Shown: positions 1 through 12,081 of the stretch, one piece after another
Position numbering within the stretch: the first letter of the stretch is position 1
Layout of the letters: each line of letters starts with the position of its first letter
From: Gnetum montanum
Lineage: Eukaryota; Streptophyta; Gnetopsida; Gnetales; Gnetaceae
DNA length: 64,000 bases
Reading direction: 5' to 3'
Assembly (NCBI GenBank): GCA_015680685.1
Contig: MNCI01002249.1
Span: forward strand, 520,762 to 584,761
The notes under the pieces: generated by a model
The model's input: the letters and a program-made list of their open reading frames with translations, nothing else
Databases searched by the model: none
Told to the model about the DNA's origin: nothing
Position numbers and translations under genes: made by a program

Positions 1-127
1 GACAACGAATGATTAACCCAAAGTGTTCCATGGGGCATTTAGGCATTTAGTCTGTGGAGTTCGACCGGATCGCGTGTGCTACGCTCATTTCGTATGGTTG
101 AGTGTAGGGGTACCTCGCCACTCATCA
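1..127 (+). mobile_element. 3' end of a type B gypsy LTR
   Basis: This is the last part (U5) of an LTR. It matches the end of the element B 5' LTR (about 29664-29790) closely and ends in the same ctcatca. No primer binding site follows, so it is the outer end of a 3' LTR or a solo LTR whose body lies left of the window. It abuts minus-strand gag sequence at 128, so the element inserted into that older gag. The target duplication (expected attgc at 128-132) cannot be checked without the left side. Confidence 0.85.
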
Positions 128-2042
128 ATTGCGGTGGAGTTCCACTTGGATAATACTACTATGGTTGGTGAAATTATCAAGGATTTCCTTGTGGATAAGG
201 TAATCTTTTGGGCTTTTGCCTTTGTGCAAGTCATGGATGTAAGGCATACACCCTAGATTCCTACAAGTGTGATACAACTGCACAACATCCTTTAAGATGT
301 TCATATTGGTAGATGTCACACTTGCCATCATCATTTAAATTTCTATCTACAGCCATCTCTACCACAGCTATTTTACCTTTACCTTAGATATGGCACGTTT
401 GGCTTCCTTACGCCTCTAGCACTCACGCTCACCACTTTGCTCCTTGGACTCTATAGCAATTTTTAAAATAGCTTGAAACTTATTATCCATGGAGTCCCAT
501 AATTGATCAACCTTAGTTGTAATTTCTAATTGCAATTTCTAGAATGGCAAGGTTTTTTGATTAACCAGCTCTTCTCTGGTGAATTCATCCTCATTGTTAC
601 AAAATTGAACCCCCTTCTTCTAAATAGAAGGGTCTCTATTGTATTTTTCTACACTTTCACGTTTTCTCAGTTCTTCCTCCTCCTTGGCTACCTACTCAAT
701 TGATTTTTGAATCTGATGGACACTTAACTCTGTCAATCTCCCTTGGGCATAGACACTATGGATTTTCTTGGTTTAAGACCACAACTTGTCTATGATATGG
801 CAAAGTTGATCGAGCTGAGAGTATCCATGGCTAGGATACCTATGTAATAGAGAGTAGCATCAGCCAATAGTAGCATCCAAGGGCTCATGATTCCCTTGTT
901 TCCACCCTTGAATTTTTTTTAGATTGGATTCTTAGGAGTATGTTTGATATTTATCATTAAATAATTCCAATGTCGTACTCCATCGCCTAATTGATTTTGG
1001 TTCCAAGGATTGATACGAATTTTTTGCTTCCTTTATGAGTTTTCTTGGAAATAATTTTAGCTTTTTCCATTTATTCTAAATATTCTGCAAGGCACATGCA
1101 TCTTGGAAGGCCTGGAGATGATTTTGTGGATTAGCATCATATCCTCCCTCAAACCGAGGGATGTTGTTCATATGCAACCTCTTTATTCTATTATCCTTCA
1201 CATGCCTTATTGGAATCCTTACAACCTCTACAATATTCAACATGCCCTGAGTTGCAAGTAAAGGTTCATCAAGGCTATGATGGTGGTGTCTACAATGTTC
1301 TCTACTAGCCCTTCTTTCTTGATGGTGGACCTCTCTAGATTGCCCATGTCTTCGGTCATGATTATCCTAATGGTCCCTTCTATTGTTCTGGTCTCGTTGA
1401 TTACTTCCATCATGATTATTTCTTCTACGGCCATGATCGAAACTAGATGAAGAAGAAGATGACAACAATGAAGGGGAAGAAGAAGGGGAACTTGCTTTGC
1501 ATTGATGCCTATCACCCTTCGATTCTCATGACCACGATCACAATCATGATCTCCTTTATCTTCCTTTTATTAACTTGCTTCTCTAGATCCATATTTATCA
1601 TTGGATCCATTTTAACGAAAACTTGGATTATGAATTGTGGATTGTACATTCTGGTTGAGGGTTCCTTGAACAAAGTCAAAGAGAGGAGAATCACCAAAGA
1701 AGTGGTCACCTTCATTAATTGGGCCAAGTGGAGGTGGAAAAATATTTGACCCCTTACCCTTTATGAGCTTGTGTTGGTGCTCTAGTTGACGATCCCTTAA
1801 TATTTGTACTTTAGTGGGATGGTAATCTCTCAAGTCAAGATCTTGCATCTCGTACTCTCCATGAAGATGTTGGAGCTAGTGTCATGCTAGCATTAGCTAG
1901 AGCATTGCTAGAATAGATTGGTTAGGTGGCAATACAATGTTGCCTTCCATATCACACCATAGCATCAGTTCATCTTGATGTAAGATGAAGGTAAAGTCTG
2001 GTACATACTCAATCAGGATGAGCATATACCACTTGGTATTAA
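128..2042 (-). pseudogene. Truncated type A gypsy gag, minus strand
   Basis: Read on the minus strand, this follows the gag of element A (about 16200-18100) from the early gag segment through the central capsid-like segment to the DDDGGC-like and tyrosine/proline-rich tail. For example, the minus-strand peptide SSIIQVELH near 128-160 parallels STIQVELH in element A. Many stops and frameshifts break it. The gag is cut at 128 by the type B LTR, so protease and pol would lie outside the window. It is non-functional; its value is as a third gag copy for comparison. Confidence 0.8.
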
Positions 2043-2046
2043 AAAG

Positions 2047-2518
2047 TCACACATATGTTCGAAGGGGTCGTGATTGTGTATTTTAATGATTTGCATGATT
2101 GATCAAAGTTAACTACTGTATTAATGACATTAATGAAAATTACATGAAATCACAATATATAAATGCATAAGAAAGAAAGTCTCAAGTGTTGCAAGGAATG
2201 GATCAAAGAGTTTGTCTTTATTGCCAACACACTGGTGTGTTCAGGTACGTCAATGCTTGAATAAAGATCCATTCAAACTTAGACCTCTTGTTTCAGGCAC
2301 TTGGAAAATATTCTAACTTTAAAATGGATAAATTGCAAGAGTTTTGCTACTTGACTGCCAAAAAATTACTCCCAATTGTGTGCCTGGGCACTGTATTTAT
2401 AGACCTGGGGGCAACCCTGTGATATTGAATGTATGATATCGCATCTTGGGCTACGAGATCGCGTACCAAATATCGTGGCCACCCCAATATTAGAGCATAT
2501 GAAAACCATGATTTATCA
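2047..2518 (-). repeat. 5' LTR fragment (U3-R) of the minus-strand type A element
   Basis: The reverse complement starts tgataaatcatgg, as the element A LTRs do, and follows them through the GATATC array, TATAAATA and R region. It stops at gtgtgac. The rest of the LTR, the primer binding site and the leader are missing, and gag begins directly after a short T run, so an internal deletion of several hundred bases fused mid-LTR to gag. Confidence 0.85.
2394..2491 (-). promoter_or_regulatory. U3 palindrome array and TATA box, minus strand
   Basis: The minus-strand TATAAATA is at 2401-2394. Upstream of it are five GATATC-like boxes on the plus strand at 2421, 2435, 2455 (GAGATC), 2469 (AATATC) and 2486 (AATATT), spaced 14, 20, 14 and 17. 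The nearest box begins 25 bases from the TATA start, as in the other A and B type LTRs. Confidence 0.6.
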
Positions 2519-2639
2519 AAAAAAATTCTAACTTTGCAATTATGATAAGATAAGAACATAATCAGACCAATAGCACAAGAAGGATTATGAACCATAAAGA
2601 ACTAATTTAAACACATTAATAATGTCAAACTCTTATTGA

Positions 2640-3598
2640 TTGTAGATGATCCTAAAGAGACCAGCAGTTGAGGGAGCTTCCCAACATGGTAGCAAAAGAT
2701 CAAGAGGCTATGGCAAAGGCCAAGTGGGAGAACAGACTCCACAAGTTAAACATGATTAGTAGGAGGCTTAGTCATACAATATTCATCAATAGACTATTGC
2801 CACTAAGTAGTTAGTGTAAGTAAAGGTAGAAGCACCACTAGCATCAAAATAGGGACAAAATCTCACATTGTCCAATGAATGCCTCTAGGCCATTCAGGAA
2901 AATTCTATCATGTCCACAATTATCATGGAACTAAACTTTGATCCATTCAAGGATTTTGCCCTAAAAACTATAAGAACACAACTCCAAGCCTCTCCACTAT
3001 GTCCAACATTATCTAGCAATGCAAAATGGTTCTTGGGAGAGGTTTATCAATTTTGGAAAAATAAGCTAGATTATGTAACAGTGAAGATAGAAGAAGTATT
3101 TGTGTTGTACTCTCTGGAAGCAATTACTAAGGTCTTGAATATTCCAAATGAAGGAGCTAATGTGGCACAAATCTCCACAAGGTCAAATACAAATGCCAAG
3201 AAATTGTGGCTACAAAGGACCTACAACAAAGAAGATAAATATTATAGTGAGATGACTTCTAAAGAAAAGATTTATTTTAAAATTGGAACTTACCACTTGT
3301 TTCCAACCAAGAGGTTCAACTAAATCTTCATATACGTAGCTATAGGAAGTGCAATATTGATGGGCAAGTTCAATGATAATATTGCACATCTAATATTTCT
3401 AGAGATTCAGAGATGGTTTAAGGAGAAGAAGGCATGGAAAACAACACTACCATTCCCTGGCTTAATAAGGAAGGTGTACAAACAAGAAAGAATTTTGGAC
3501 TACACTAATAATGTCCCAAGCAAACCCTTGAATGCCTCTTATGCAGAAATGTCAAAACCAATGCCACCAAATAAAGATAGTTGGAGAAGCCAATAGGC
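2640..3598 (+). pseudogene. Extra ORF of element C, plant retrotransposon-associated domain
   Basis: Two open pieces (2910-3323 and 3357-3596) preceded by decayed coding sequence with a basic stretch read as SKRSRGYGKG near 2690. Visible segments are VKIEEVFVLYSLEAITKVLNIP and, later, TLPFPGLIRKVYK. This layout (a charged strand, an EAI..VLNIP block, then a PFPGLI block) resembles the putative plant transposon protein family often found beside Athila-type elements (Pfam PF20167 by memory, not searched). A second copy lies at 62870-63664. It sits between the missing pol and the polypurine tract, where env-like or accessory ORFs sit in that lineage. Function is unknown. The reading frame is broken. 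Confidence 0.55.
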
Positions 3599-3883
3599 AT
3601 TGCGGGAGTTTCAAGTTCAATCCCTACTTGTAACATTCCATCTACTAGGCAATAGCAACAAGTAGGACCCAGTAGTCAAACAGCTATTGGAGGTAAGCTA
3701 GAATAACAAGCTCCAACACCTCCATGAGACTACCATCCATCAATGAGCCATGTGTGTCAAATCGTAGAGCTCAGTAAGGTCCACAGTATCCACAAATCTT
3801 GCTAGTGGGTAGGTGTCATTACAGAAAGAGGAGAGGAAGATTGGGCATAACAAATTTTAGGGAACACTGCATCATTCCAAGTC

Positions 3884-5345
3884 ATGCTAGAAACTTGTGA
3901 AGGCATCACAGTCATGGTTATGCAGCACCAAGATGTAGTGGGAGTAGTTGAAGTAATAACTGATCATATCATGGAACTTTGTAATGTCTCTATTATTCCA
4001 TTGACCAATATATTTAGAGCTACATATGCTCAAATGCTAGCTGGTACCTCAATGAATTATGATGAACATGAAGATGTCTTAGATAGACTACTACAGACTA
4101 GCCAAGTCATGCAAAATCTATTTAATATCCTCAATCATATCACTATAGTGCAGTTTGACTTGATAGCCACAAAAGGAAAGCTAGTGATGGTTGAAATGAG
4201 GGTAGAACATGTTGAGAAGGAGATTTAAAGATTACAAAATGAATTAGTAGCTCTCAAAGAAGAAGTAAGAGACCTTGCATGATTTGTCATTCTAGACCAA
4301 CTTAAGTAAGTTGGAACTCATCAGATGAGGTATTTGATTGCCCACAATATACATGTAGAGATGGAAAGAGAGAAGCTAGTGTTGAATGCCTTTGTTACTA
4401 AAGTAGAAACATATGCACACACCAAAGCTCTCATAGCCTTGAAAGAAAAAAATAAGAAACTCATTGCTGAAAACACAAGGTTGATAGATGTAGAAAAGTA
4501 GAAAGATGTTCTCAAGGAAAGTATTTGTTAGTTACGAGAATAATTAGTTAGAGTCAACTAGGATATGAGAAAATCGACCTATGAAAATAGGACATTCTCA
4601 ATGGAGGAAGTACATGCTATTAGGAAAAAAAATCAACTATTGAGATAAGCATGTGGAAAAATGAGGCCAAGAGACATGAAAAGATCAAAGAGCATTTTAG
4701 GAACGAAGTGGACATGTAAAAGCAACTAAATGAGAAGGAAACCTAGATGGTAAAGGCCAAGATCAATTCTATCATTGCTCAAACTCTAGATTGGTAGCCC
4801 ATCCTAGATAGTTTAGCCCATGTCCACTAGGTTGAGATAAAAACCAAAGATCTATAGATTGAGGACATGATAGAATACATGGGGTTAGCAAATCTTTGTG
4901 ATGCTAACTTGCCCATGTTAATAGTAGGATGACCTTGGAATCAGTTCGAGCAATAGGTAGCGGTATGTACACAATGTACAAGAAAGAGTTTGTTGATAGA
5001 AAAGATGCATTGTAGAAATTAGATGTGACAAACTCTAAGCTTGAAATTGTAAAAGCTATCTACCAAGGGTAGAAGGATGTAGTAGTGAACTTGGCATGTA
5101 GAATGTTTGACTACCAAGAAGTTAGAAAGGTAGCTAGAGCTTTTGAGGAAAAACAATGACAGTTTGCGATGTGGTACGTGAAAGCAAATAAAATCATCCT
5201 AGAACTGCCATGCAATCAACATAGATGGTACATGATCCAAAGATAGAAGAAGAGAAGCTTCAAGTTCTCCTTAATAGATATCAATTTCAGAAGCTTGATG
5301 ACAAAGGGAAGAATTTGATGGAAGAGCCTCCATTGCCTAGAACAT
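3884..5345 (+). pseudogene. Coiled-coil-like accessory region of element C
   Basis: An open stretch 3884-4228 continues, across stops, into lysine/glutamate-rich sequence with heptad-like spacing, for example RLQNELVALKEEVRDL after a stop near 4228 and a run of ALKEKNKKLIAENTRL near 4435-4485. Stops are mostly TAG where CAG would give Gln. The region runs up to the polypurine tract of C with no integrase-like sequence, so it is probably the C-terminal part of the accessory ORF or a separate protein. I do not recognise the family. It is clearly inactive. Confidence 0.45.
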
Positions 5346-5546
5346 AGAACTATATTGAACTACTTCAATTTTTGTTTTGTTTTATTTATCTTGTCAATTG
5401 TCAACTATGTTATTTTGTAAAAAACACCAATGTAGCATTCAAGAATCATGTAAATAGTTAGTCATGTTAAGTCAAGTCTACCACCTAATTTTGTAAGAAA
5501 ATCTATTATCATTTTGTTTTAACTCAAGGACCAATTTCCCGTCAAT

Positions 5547-5556
5547 CGTGGGGGTA
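5547..5556 (+). other. Polypurine tract of element C
   Basis: The sequence cgtgggggta sits directly before the LTR start tgataaaa. The same tract precedes the 3' LTRs of A (24309-24318) and, with one base changed, B (35298-35307). It would prime plus-strand DNA synthesis. Confidence 0.75.
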
Positions 5557-6426
5557 TGATAAAATCCATCATTTTTACCACTGGAATATCATATCTATAA
5601 TATTTTAGCTATGATATCATAGCTCATCCTACGTCATCATTGATGAAATGTCTTGGTATTTATGCAACCCCATAAATACCAATACTTGGATGCACAAATA
5701 ACAACTTTTGATTCCAACCCTTATCCAAATTCCTTTGGTTTATTTTCATAGTTTTAGTAATAGGGTGAATGTTGGTAGTGTGGTGTTAAGTAGTTGGCTA
5801 ACATCTTTATTTGAGTAAATTGTACTTGGACATAGTTTATGTATAGCAATAACAATCAAAGTTGTTTCTCATCATTGTAGCATTTCTTAGTTTTCTCTAT
5901 GCTTTACTTAGAATAATTTTCTTGATTTCTTAGTTAATCATTTATATTTCAAGAATTTTTCTTTTACATGTTATTAGTAAGCAGAGTGGGTATGACTAGT
6001 TTCAAGCATTAAGTGTGGTTATTTGGTAACCCAGTAGTGACATTGCTTGATTCTCTTAGTAGTAATTCCACTTGGTAATCCCAGTGATAACTACATGAGT
6101 CCAAGACATGATTGAAGAACCAAGAACGGATATCGCTATTAGGATAGAAGAGATTTACATTCTCATTATTACTTATACTTAAAATTTTAATCTAGTTTCA
6201 ATTATGTTTATGACTAGAAGTATTAAGAGCCCTACAAAATCATCTATTATATGCCTCATTGAGAGTTAAACCATATGCTAAGTAACTTGAAGTGGGAAGA
6301 CAATGATCATGAACTTAACATCAACTTCTAGCATAATTACATTTTCCATCCTCAGATTATGATTTAGTCACACAGACACTCTTGACTTGTATGGTAGAGT
6401 GTTGGGATTACCTTCACCATTCATCA
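5557..6426 (+). repeat. 3' LTR of element C
   Basis: It starts tgat after the polypurine tract and ends cattcatca at 6426, giving 870 bp, close to the 865 bp of the element A LTR. U5 similarity to A and D is visible: tgggaagacaatgatca near 6296 and the tatggtagagtg...accttcacc end block. U3 keeps three GATATC-like boxes at 5585, 5599 and 5613, 14 bp apart. The following five bases are atatg; the matching duplication would lie left of the window. Confidence 0.8.
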
Positions 6427-9400
6427 ATATGCTTAGGATTTTGTTGCATGTCCTCCTAAGAGATGCTCCATTTTCTCAACTATTTCATCCCCTAAAAATA
6501 CCAACCATAGTCTATAAAATTGAATGACAATAAATTTCAAATGAATGTTGGACCTCTTAGTCTCAAAGCCAAAAAATCTCACATTACTTCATATTTTCTC
6601 CAAATGCTTTGTTACTCACTAAGGTCTTAATATTTTCTTTAATACATAAAGTTGATTTCTTTTCTTTGTTTTTGTGAAAAAACTTCATGAAAAATATTTT
6701 ACATAACTCTTTGTTCATAAATCTTATTGATAAATTAATAGTAAATGTAATGTTATCTATGAAATATTTTGTTGGTTACTATGTGGTTCTCATAGTGCAC
6801 AAATAGACTTATGAAATTGTAATTGAAACTATTTTTCATTACATCCAAGACCTTATGGATTTTTTGGATTAGTTCAACAAGTTATTGCATCATGCTTATA
6901 CATCTCAAAGAAAACCTATTGGGATTGAACTTGTATAGTGGGAACTTATAATTTTGATGTTGGTGCTCCTGAACATGTGTGTCCATTGTTTTGTTGAATT
7001 CAAAAAACTCTTTTTAATATTTGACATGTCTAAATATAAGATATTACACCTTCTTGAGACCATTATCAAAGGAGAAATTATTTCTAACCAATTTTGGCAT
7101 TTTCAACAATGTACTAAAATCGACATTTTAAATAAAAAGAACTTCCTTCCTTAATGATAGGTATTAAAAAAAATATACAACTAATTGTCAACAATAGTTT
7201 ACCTTATTTTTTAACTATTATTATTGTAAAGTATGCATAGTTAACTAATGTCCAACTTTGCAAAATTGTATATTAGCTAAAGAAATCAAAGAAAAATTTG
7301 TTAAGTTTGTGATTGCTCAACATTTTATACATGTGCAACTTCTATATCTCTCATGGTGAATAATGAAAAATTTATCTTCTTTACTATCTAACATACAAGT
7401 AAGAAAATTACTAATGTTTACAAGAATAATTCATCATCTCTATCTACAAACTATACTCAAAATATTATGTTTAAATTCAACAATATTCATGAAATAAAAG
7501 ATGATAAGTATCTTGTTATCATTATCATCATCTTGGCCTTGTTCTAATCAAATGAGATTTGATCTTATTATAATTAACTTATAAAAGGTAAAAAATTTTC
7601 AAAGTTTTGTAAAATAATCAAAACGTTCTTATCTACAAAATAGTGTGTCAATGTTACTGCATCAATTGTTTATTTTTATATTGAATTAATTTGATGCTTT
7701 AAGTACTTTCCTATAATAAGAAAAATTAAATTATTTTATGTCATATGTTGAACTAATTTTTCAATTATAAAGAACAACCGAATAAAATGTATTTGTTAAC
7801 CCTTAATAGAAAAGGATGATCCAAATATGCAAGGCTATAACTTTTTACATCAAAACATAAACCATTAAGGAACTTCACAATGATGATATAATATGTGGAA
7901 AAATACTTAGTTAATTTTAGAGCCCAGTTAAAACAAAGAAGGTACTTTGTTAAAAAAAAAAAGTTAACTCCAAATTAATATAACATTTAAAAGATAACAA
8001 AAAGATGCCAAAATAAAAGAAGAAGAAAATGAGTGAGATTTGAAGAAGAATTTTGACATAAGCATCTACTAACTAAAGAGAACATACATTATGTTATGTA
8101 ATGCTAGCAATTGAAGTTGTGATTGTTAGTATCTAGATATGGTGATTGAAAATACTAATAACTCATGTGGTAAATGTGTTAATTTGTAAAGCCATAAGTA
8201 AATAAAATAATAATACAAGTGATCTAAAATTCAATGGCGAGGTTTTTATAAAAGGCTAAACTGCTAGTTGGAGAAATACAATAGAACATTCGAAAAAGCT
8301 AATGTGTGCAATGTAGTATTAGGTTTTTCTTATTAACCATGAGGGTTTGTTTGACATCTTGATTAATTTGGTGTGTAGCTTACCTTCATTGGCATGTGTA
8401 CTAATGCTTACATGGTTCCCTTGAAATAGTATATTCCCTTTTGACTTATTATCATTATTGATGAAAAAGGATCCACCTTGTGAGTGGCTCCTTACTTGTA
8501 TTTGGGGTGGGGGGTTGTGGTGTGCGGGGAGGGGTGGTTTGTTGGGAAATGGATGTTGGAACCTAAAAGAATGATTATAAGAACACCACAAGAATTATAG
8601 CTAACAGGATACATTAGAGGAATATAATGATCCCTCAAGTATGATTGAACTAGCAACCTATTACTTAATAAGATAATGAGCTAACATTTTGAGCCATATA
8701 TCATTGGCTCCTTAGTTGTGTTTATGCTATCTAACTCTTTAAGAATGTTTCCCATGCCAATCTTCTAGTAATATTTTATCACCGAACTTGCCTATGTAAC
8801 CATAGAGGTTTTTCTTCTTCATAGTGTTGTCACTTTTTAGAGTTGTTATAGACATTGATCCAGATGCATATACCATTACATTGCAGCCCTCAAAACATCA
8901 TTAGTGATTAACTATAGGAATTGTATCCCCATGTAGTATGCACTAGTAGTATGACTATTGTTGAAGGATAAAGTAATCTCCCTCCTTGTGCCACATGGAT
9001 GCATTAGAGGACACCTCTAGGTTTTATGTCTTTGATTTTAATGAGAGGTTTTTTTATTTACCCTTGTTTATTCAACAAGTTTTTATGCATGCCAATATTA
9101 TGTGATGCTTTTAATATAATATTATGATCTTTTACCTCTTAAAAAATAGAACATTCCAAAAAGTGTTTGTTAGATGATCCTTTCATTTAATATAAGATAA
9201 TAGGAAGATTTTAATTTTTTCCTAAATTTTCATAAATTCCTTTCCCATAATATTTTAGCTTGACCATAATATTTGAACATTTGACTAAAAGTTTGCTACC
9301 AAAGGTAGCTCATTATTGCCTATTGTAAATAATGTTATCATTAAGTTAACATCTTATTTAACAAAATATAATCCATAGGTTTAATTACGTATGCAAGGGT

Positions 9401-9764
9401 TCGTGGATAAGCAAAAACAAAAACCTATTTTCAAGTTTGAAATTAGATCTTACAACTTGATGAAAAAGTATTTTTTTAGGATAAAGAAATAAATAGAAAA
9501 ATGTTTAAAACACCTTTAAGTTTAAAGGGGTAGGGTGTTGGTACCTAAGTTTCAACTTAGTACCTTCTAATACAAGGCAATGTGAAAATAGTTATAAAAA
9601 AATATTATTGATAGCAATGTTGTCAAAGATATAATATAAACAAAGCTTACAAAATCAAGTATCACACCATGGCTAATGACCATTGTATGTGAAAATATAC
9701 CATACATATCCCCACAACTATTAGACCTTTCCTTTTTGTTGATTTGGAGTTTCACTCAAGCTAA
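6427..9764. other. AT-rich non-coding stretch
   Basis: No credible gene. Open frames are short and lack family motifs. There is a poly-A run near 7950 and generally high AT. Small palindrome-free simple patches only. It could be old, unrecognisable transposon or intergenic DNA. Confidence 0.5.
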
Positions 9765-11580
9765 GATAGAAGAAGGGTTTAACTGGACTAGCTTTTGGCA
9801 AAGGAAGGGATGCTTCAAGATTATATATAGAGTTGCTTAAATGAGGAGGAACCATGGTTTATATAGAAGTTTATAAGCTTTTAAATACAACTCTCCATAA
9901 TGTGCTTCTAGAAGATTGGTGCATCAGTAGAGTAGGAACATTGTTCAAAAAAAGTGATAGAAATATTCTTAACAATCATTGGCTTATTATGATCAGTCAC
10001 CTCCTTGTAAAATTATTAGGCAATATTCTTAAGAGAAGGCTTAATAGTTAAATAGAATTAAACAATGTTTGGACAAGTTTATAAGTAAGTTTTAAGCAAC
10101 ATTGCTTCACTATGGATTGCATTAAGGTGTTGTAGGACTAGGCTAGAGGATTGCCTAATAAGGTTTATCTTTGCTTTATGGATTTTTTCAATGCTTATGG
10201 CTTTGTTATTTAGTATAAATTGTGTAGAAAGTTGTAGGATATTAATATTCATGGAGAACCTCTATATTTAGAAGTTGTATACTTTAGTATAAATTATGTT
10301 CTTGAATAATAACACGTAGGAAACATTTGTTCTAAATAGAAATATTTAATTGAAACAAGGATGTCCAATTTCATCTATTTTATATGGTATCTTCATTAAT
10401 GAATTAGAACAATGGATGTCCTCTATTGCATTGGAATTTATTAAAGATATAGAAATTTTCTTGTGTATGTTTTAATGTTTGCTGATGTTGTAGTTCTTAT
10501 AGCAAAAATTGAAGTTTGAATGAAGTTTATGCTTGAAATTTTAGATGATTTTTGTACTAACTTAGGGATGAAAGTCAATGTTAGCAAAACCAAAATGATG
10601 GTTTGTGGTACAAGACCTTTTGTAGATGATTTTTATATTGGTTTAGAAAAAATTGTAATTGTTTTCTCTTATAAGTATTTAGACATCTCCATTTCAAATA
10701 AATATTTTTGACAAGATTGTATTGATCAGATGGTTTCAAATAGTATGCATACTTTATATTCAATTCATAGTAAATGTGCACAAGAACAAATTTGGTCATG
10801 GGATGTTCTTAAACGTATATACAATCAACTTGTTTAACTAGTTCTATTATACCATTGTAAAACTTGGGGATCCAATTTACCTATAGTGTAATGGAAATAT
10901 GTCCAAAAATAATTATTATTGTAGGAACTTCAGATAAATGCTCAAATTCCATATGATATTTTATTAGCAGAAGCAAACATGCTACCTATAGAAATTATAA
11001 CTCTTCAAAAAATTTTGTAGATTTATAAAAAGATGCTTGCTAGGCCTTGCATCTACCTATCCAACAAAGTTTATAAGGTCACATAGGAAAACAAGGATGG
11101 TTCAATGATAGGTAAAAAAAGGCTCCAAAATGGAATATTGAGGATCAAGATTTAAATTTGAGCTTTTAGAATTTGAAGACAAGGATAAAATTGAAGCACA
11201 TGTGGGAACAACCATGTGACAAAAAACAATTTTATTTGTTGCACATTGAAGAAGGATCCTTAACAAAAATACCTACTTATTTATTTATTACTATTTCTAG
11301 ACAAAGGAAGGTAGTAATCACATGTGCTTGTGGGATCTCACTCTCTATTGATTGAAATAGGGAAATGGATTAATGTTTAAAGAGAATAATGCATTTGTAG
11401 ATTTTGTATACATGCAATAGTGGAAGATGAAGAACATGTTTTTGTGAATTGTTTTTTCTTTAATGCTTTTAAACTTAAATATAGTATTCAAGCTACAACT
11501 TTGCCACTTTATTTGAGCTTTAGGTGTCCATTTTGAATCATTTTCATAATAAAGTATTCAAGATCCATCGTGATCATATG
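9765..11580 (+). pseudogene. LINE (non-LTR retrotransposon) reverse transcriptase remnant
   Basis: Across three frames one reads a non-LTR reverse transcriptase: an early block LLVKLLGNILKRRLN (about 9998-10048), then a VYLCFMDFFNAYG-like block near 10160-10200, the palm block QGCPISSILYGIFINELEQW (about 10349-10413) and KVNVSKTKMMV (about 10573-10605) followed by a SYKYLDISIS block. The C-terminal part holds CRFC...VEDEEHVFVNC near 11395-11450, the Cys/His cluster common at LINE C-termini. The catalytic aspartate motif is frameshifted away. No endonuclease domain is visible upstream, so it is 5' truncated. Plus orientation; dead. Confidence 0.75.
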
Positions 11581-11649
11581 AAAAGTTCATAATAAAAAGT
11601 TTTTAGACCCTTTATCATCTGGCAAACATAATTGAGCATTTCCATTTCC

Positions 11650-11673
11650 ATATATATATATATATATATATAA
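11650..11673. repeat. (TA)n microsatellite
   Basis: About eleven TA units end the LINE remnant's flank and mark the change to the GC-richer gene region. Confidence 0.95.
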
Positions 11674-11892
11674 AAGCGTCTGACAGCCGAAAATATACTG
11701 TACCGCTTAAAATTTATTTTCATCCCATGCATAATTTATATTCACGCTTCAACGTACTGATATATTAGACATTCTGGAAATCGAACGAGTTAAGCGAAAG
11801 CATTACCTTGTTGCCAGTAACTTGGTCAAGAACGCCAACGAAATTCTTCAGAAGCGCGTAACATAGAAAACGGTACCGCACTGCACTGCAGT

Positions 11893-11898
11893 TTTATT
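11893..11898 (-). terminator. Possible polyadenylation signal of the glycine-rich protein gene
   Basis: TTTATT on the plus strand is AATAAA on the minus strand, about 185 bases past the stop codon at 12082. Position and match are typical for a plant 3' UTR, but such hexamers are frequent in AT-rich DNA. Confidence 0.4.
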
Positions 11899-12081
11899 AT
11901 TATGATGACGATACAGCAACTAACCATGATCCCATACAAAGCAAGGACAATAAACACAGAGCCTAAGGCGCCAACAAGCAGGAGCGACGCACTGGATCCT
12001 TACACAAGAACACCATAAGCTACATACTACGTAACAACAACGTACTAAACTAGATGCACTACTAACATATACTTACTACAT

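Noticed and set aside
2910-3596. Extra ORF as a DNA transposon transposase gene
   Set aside because: It lies just upstream of a gypsy polypurine tract and LTR, and no DDE motif or terminal inverted repeats are visible.
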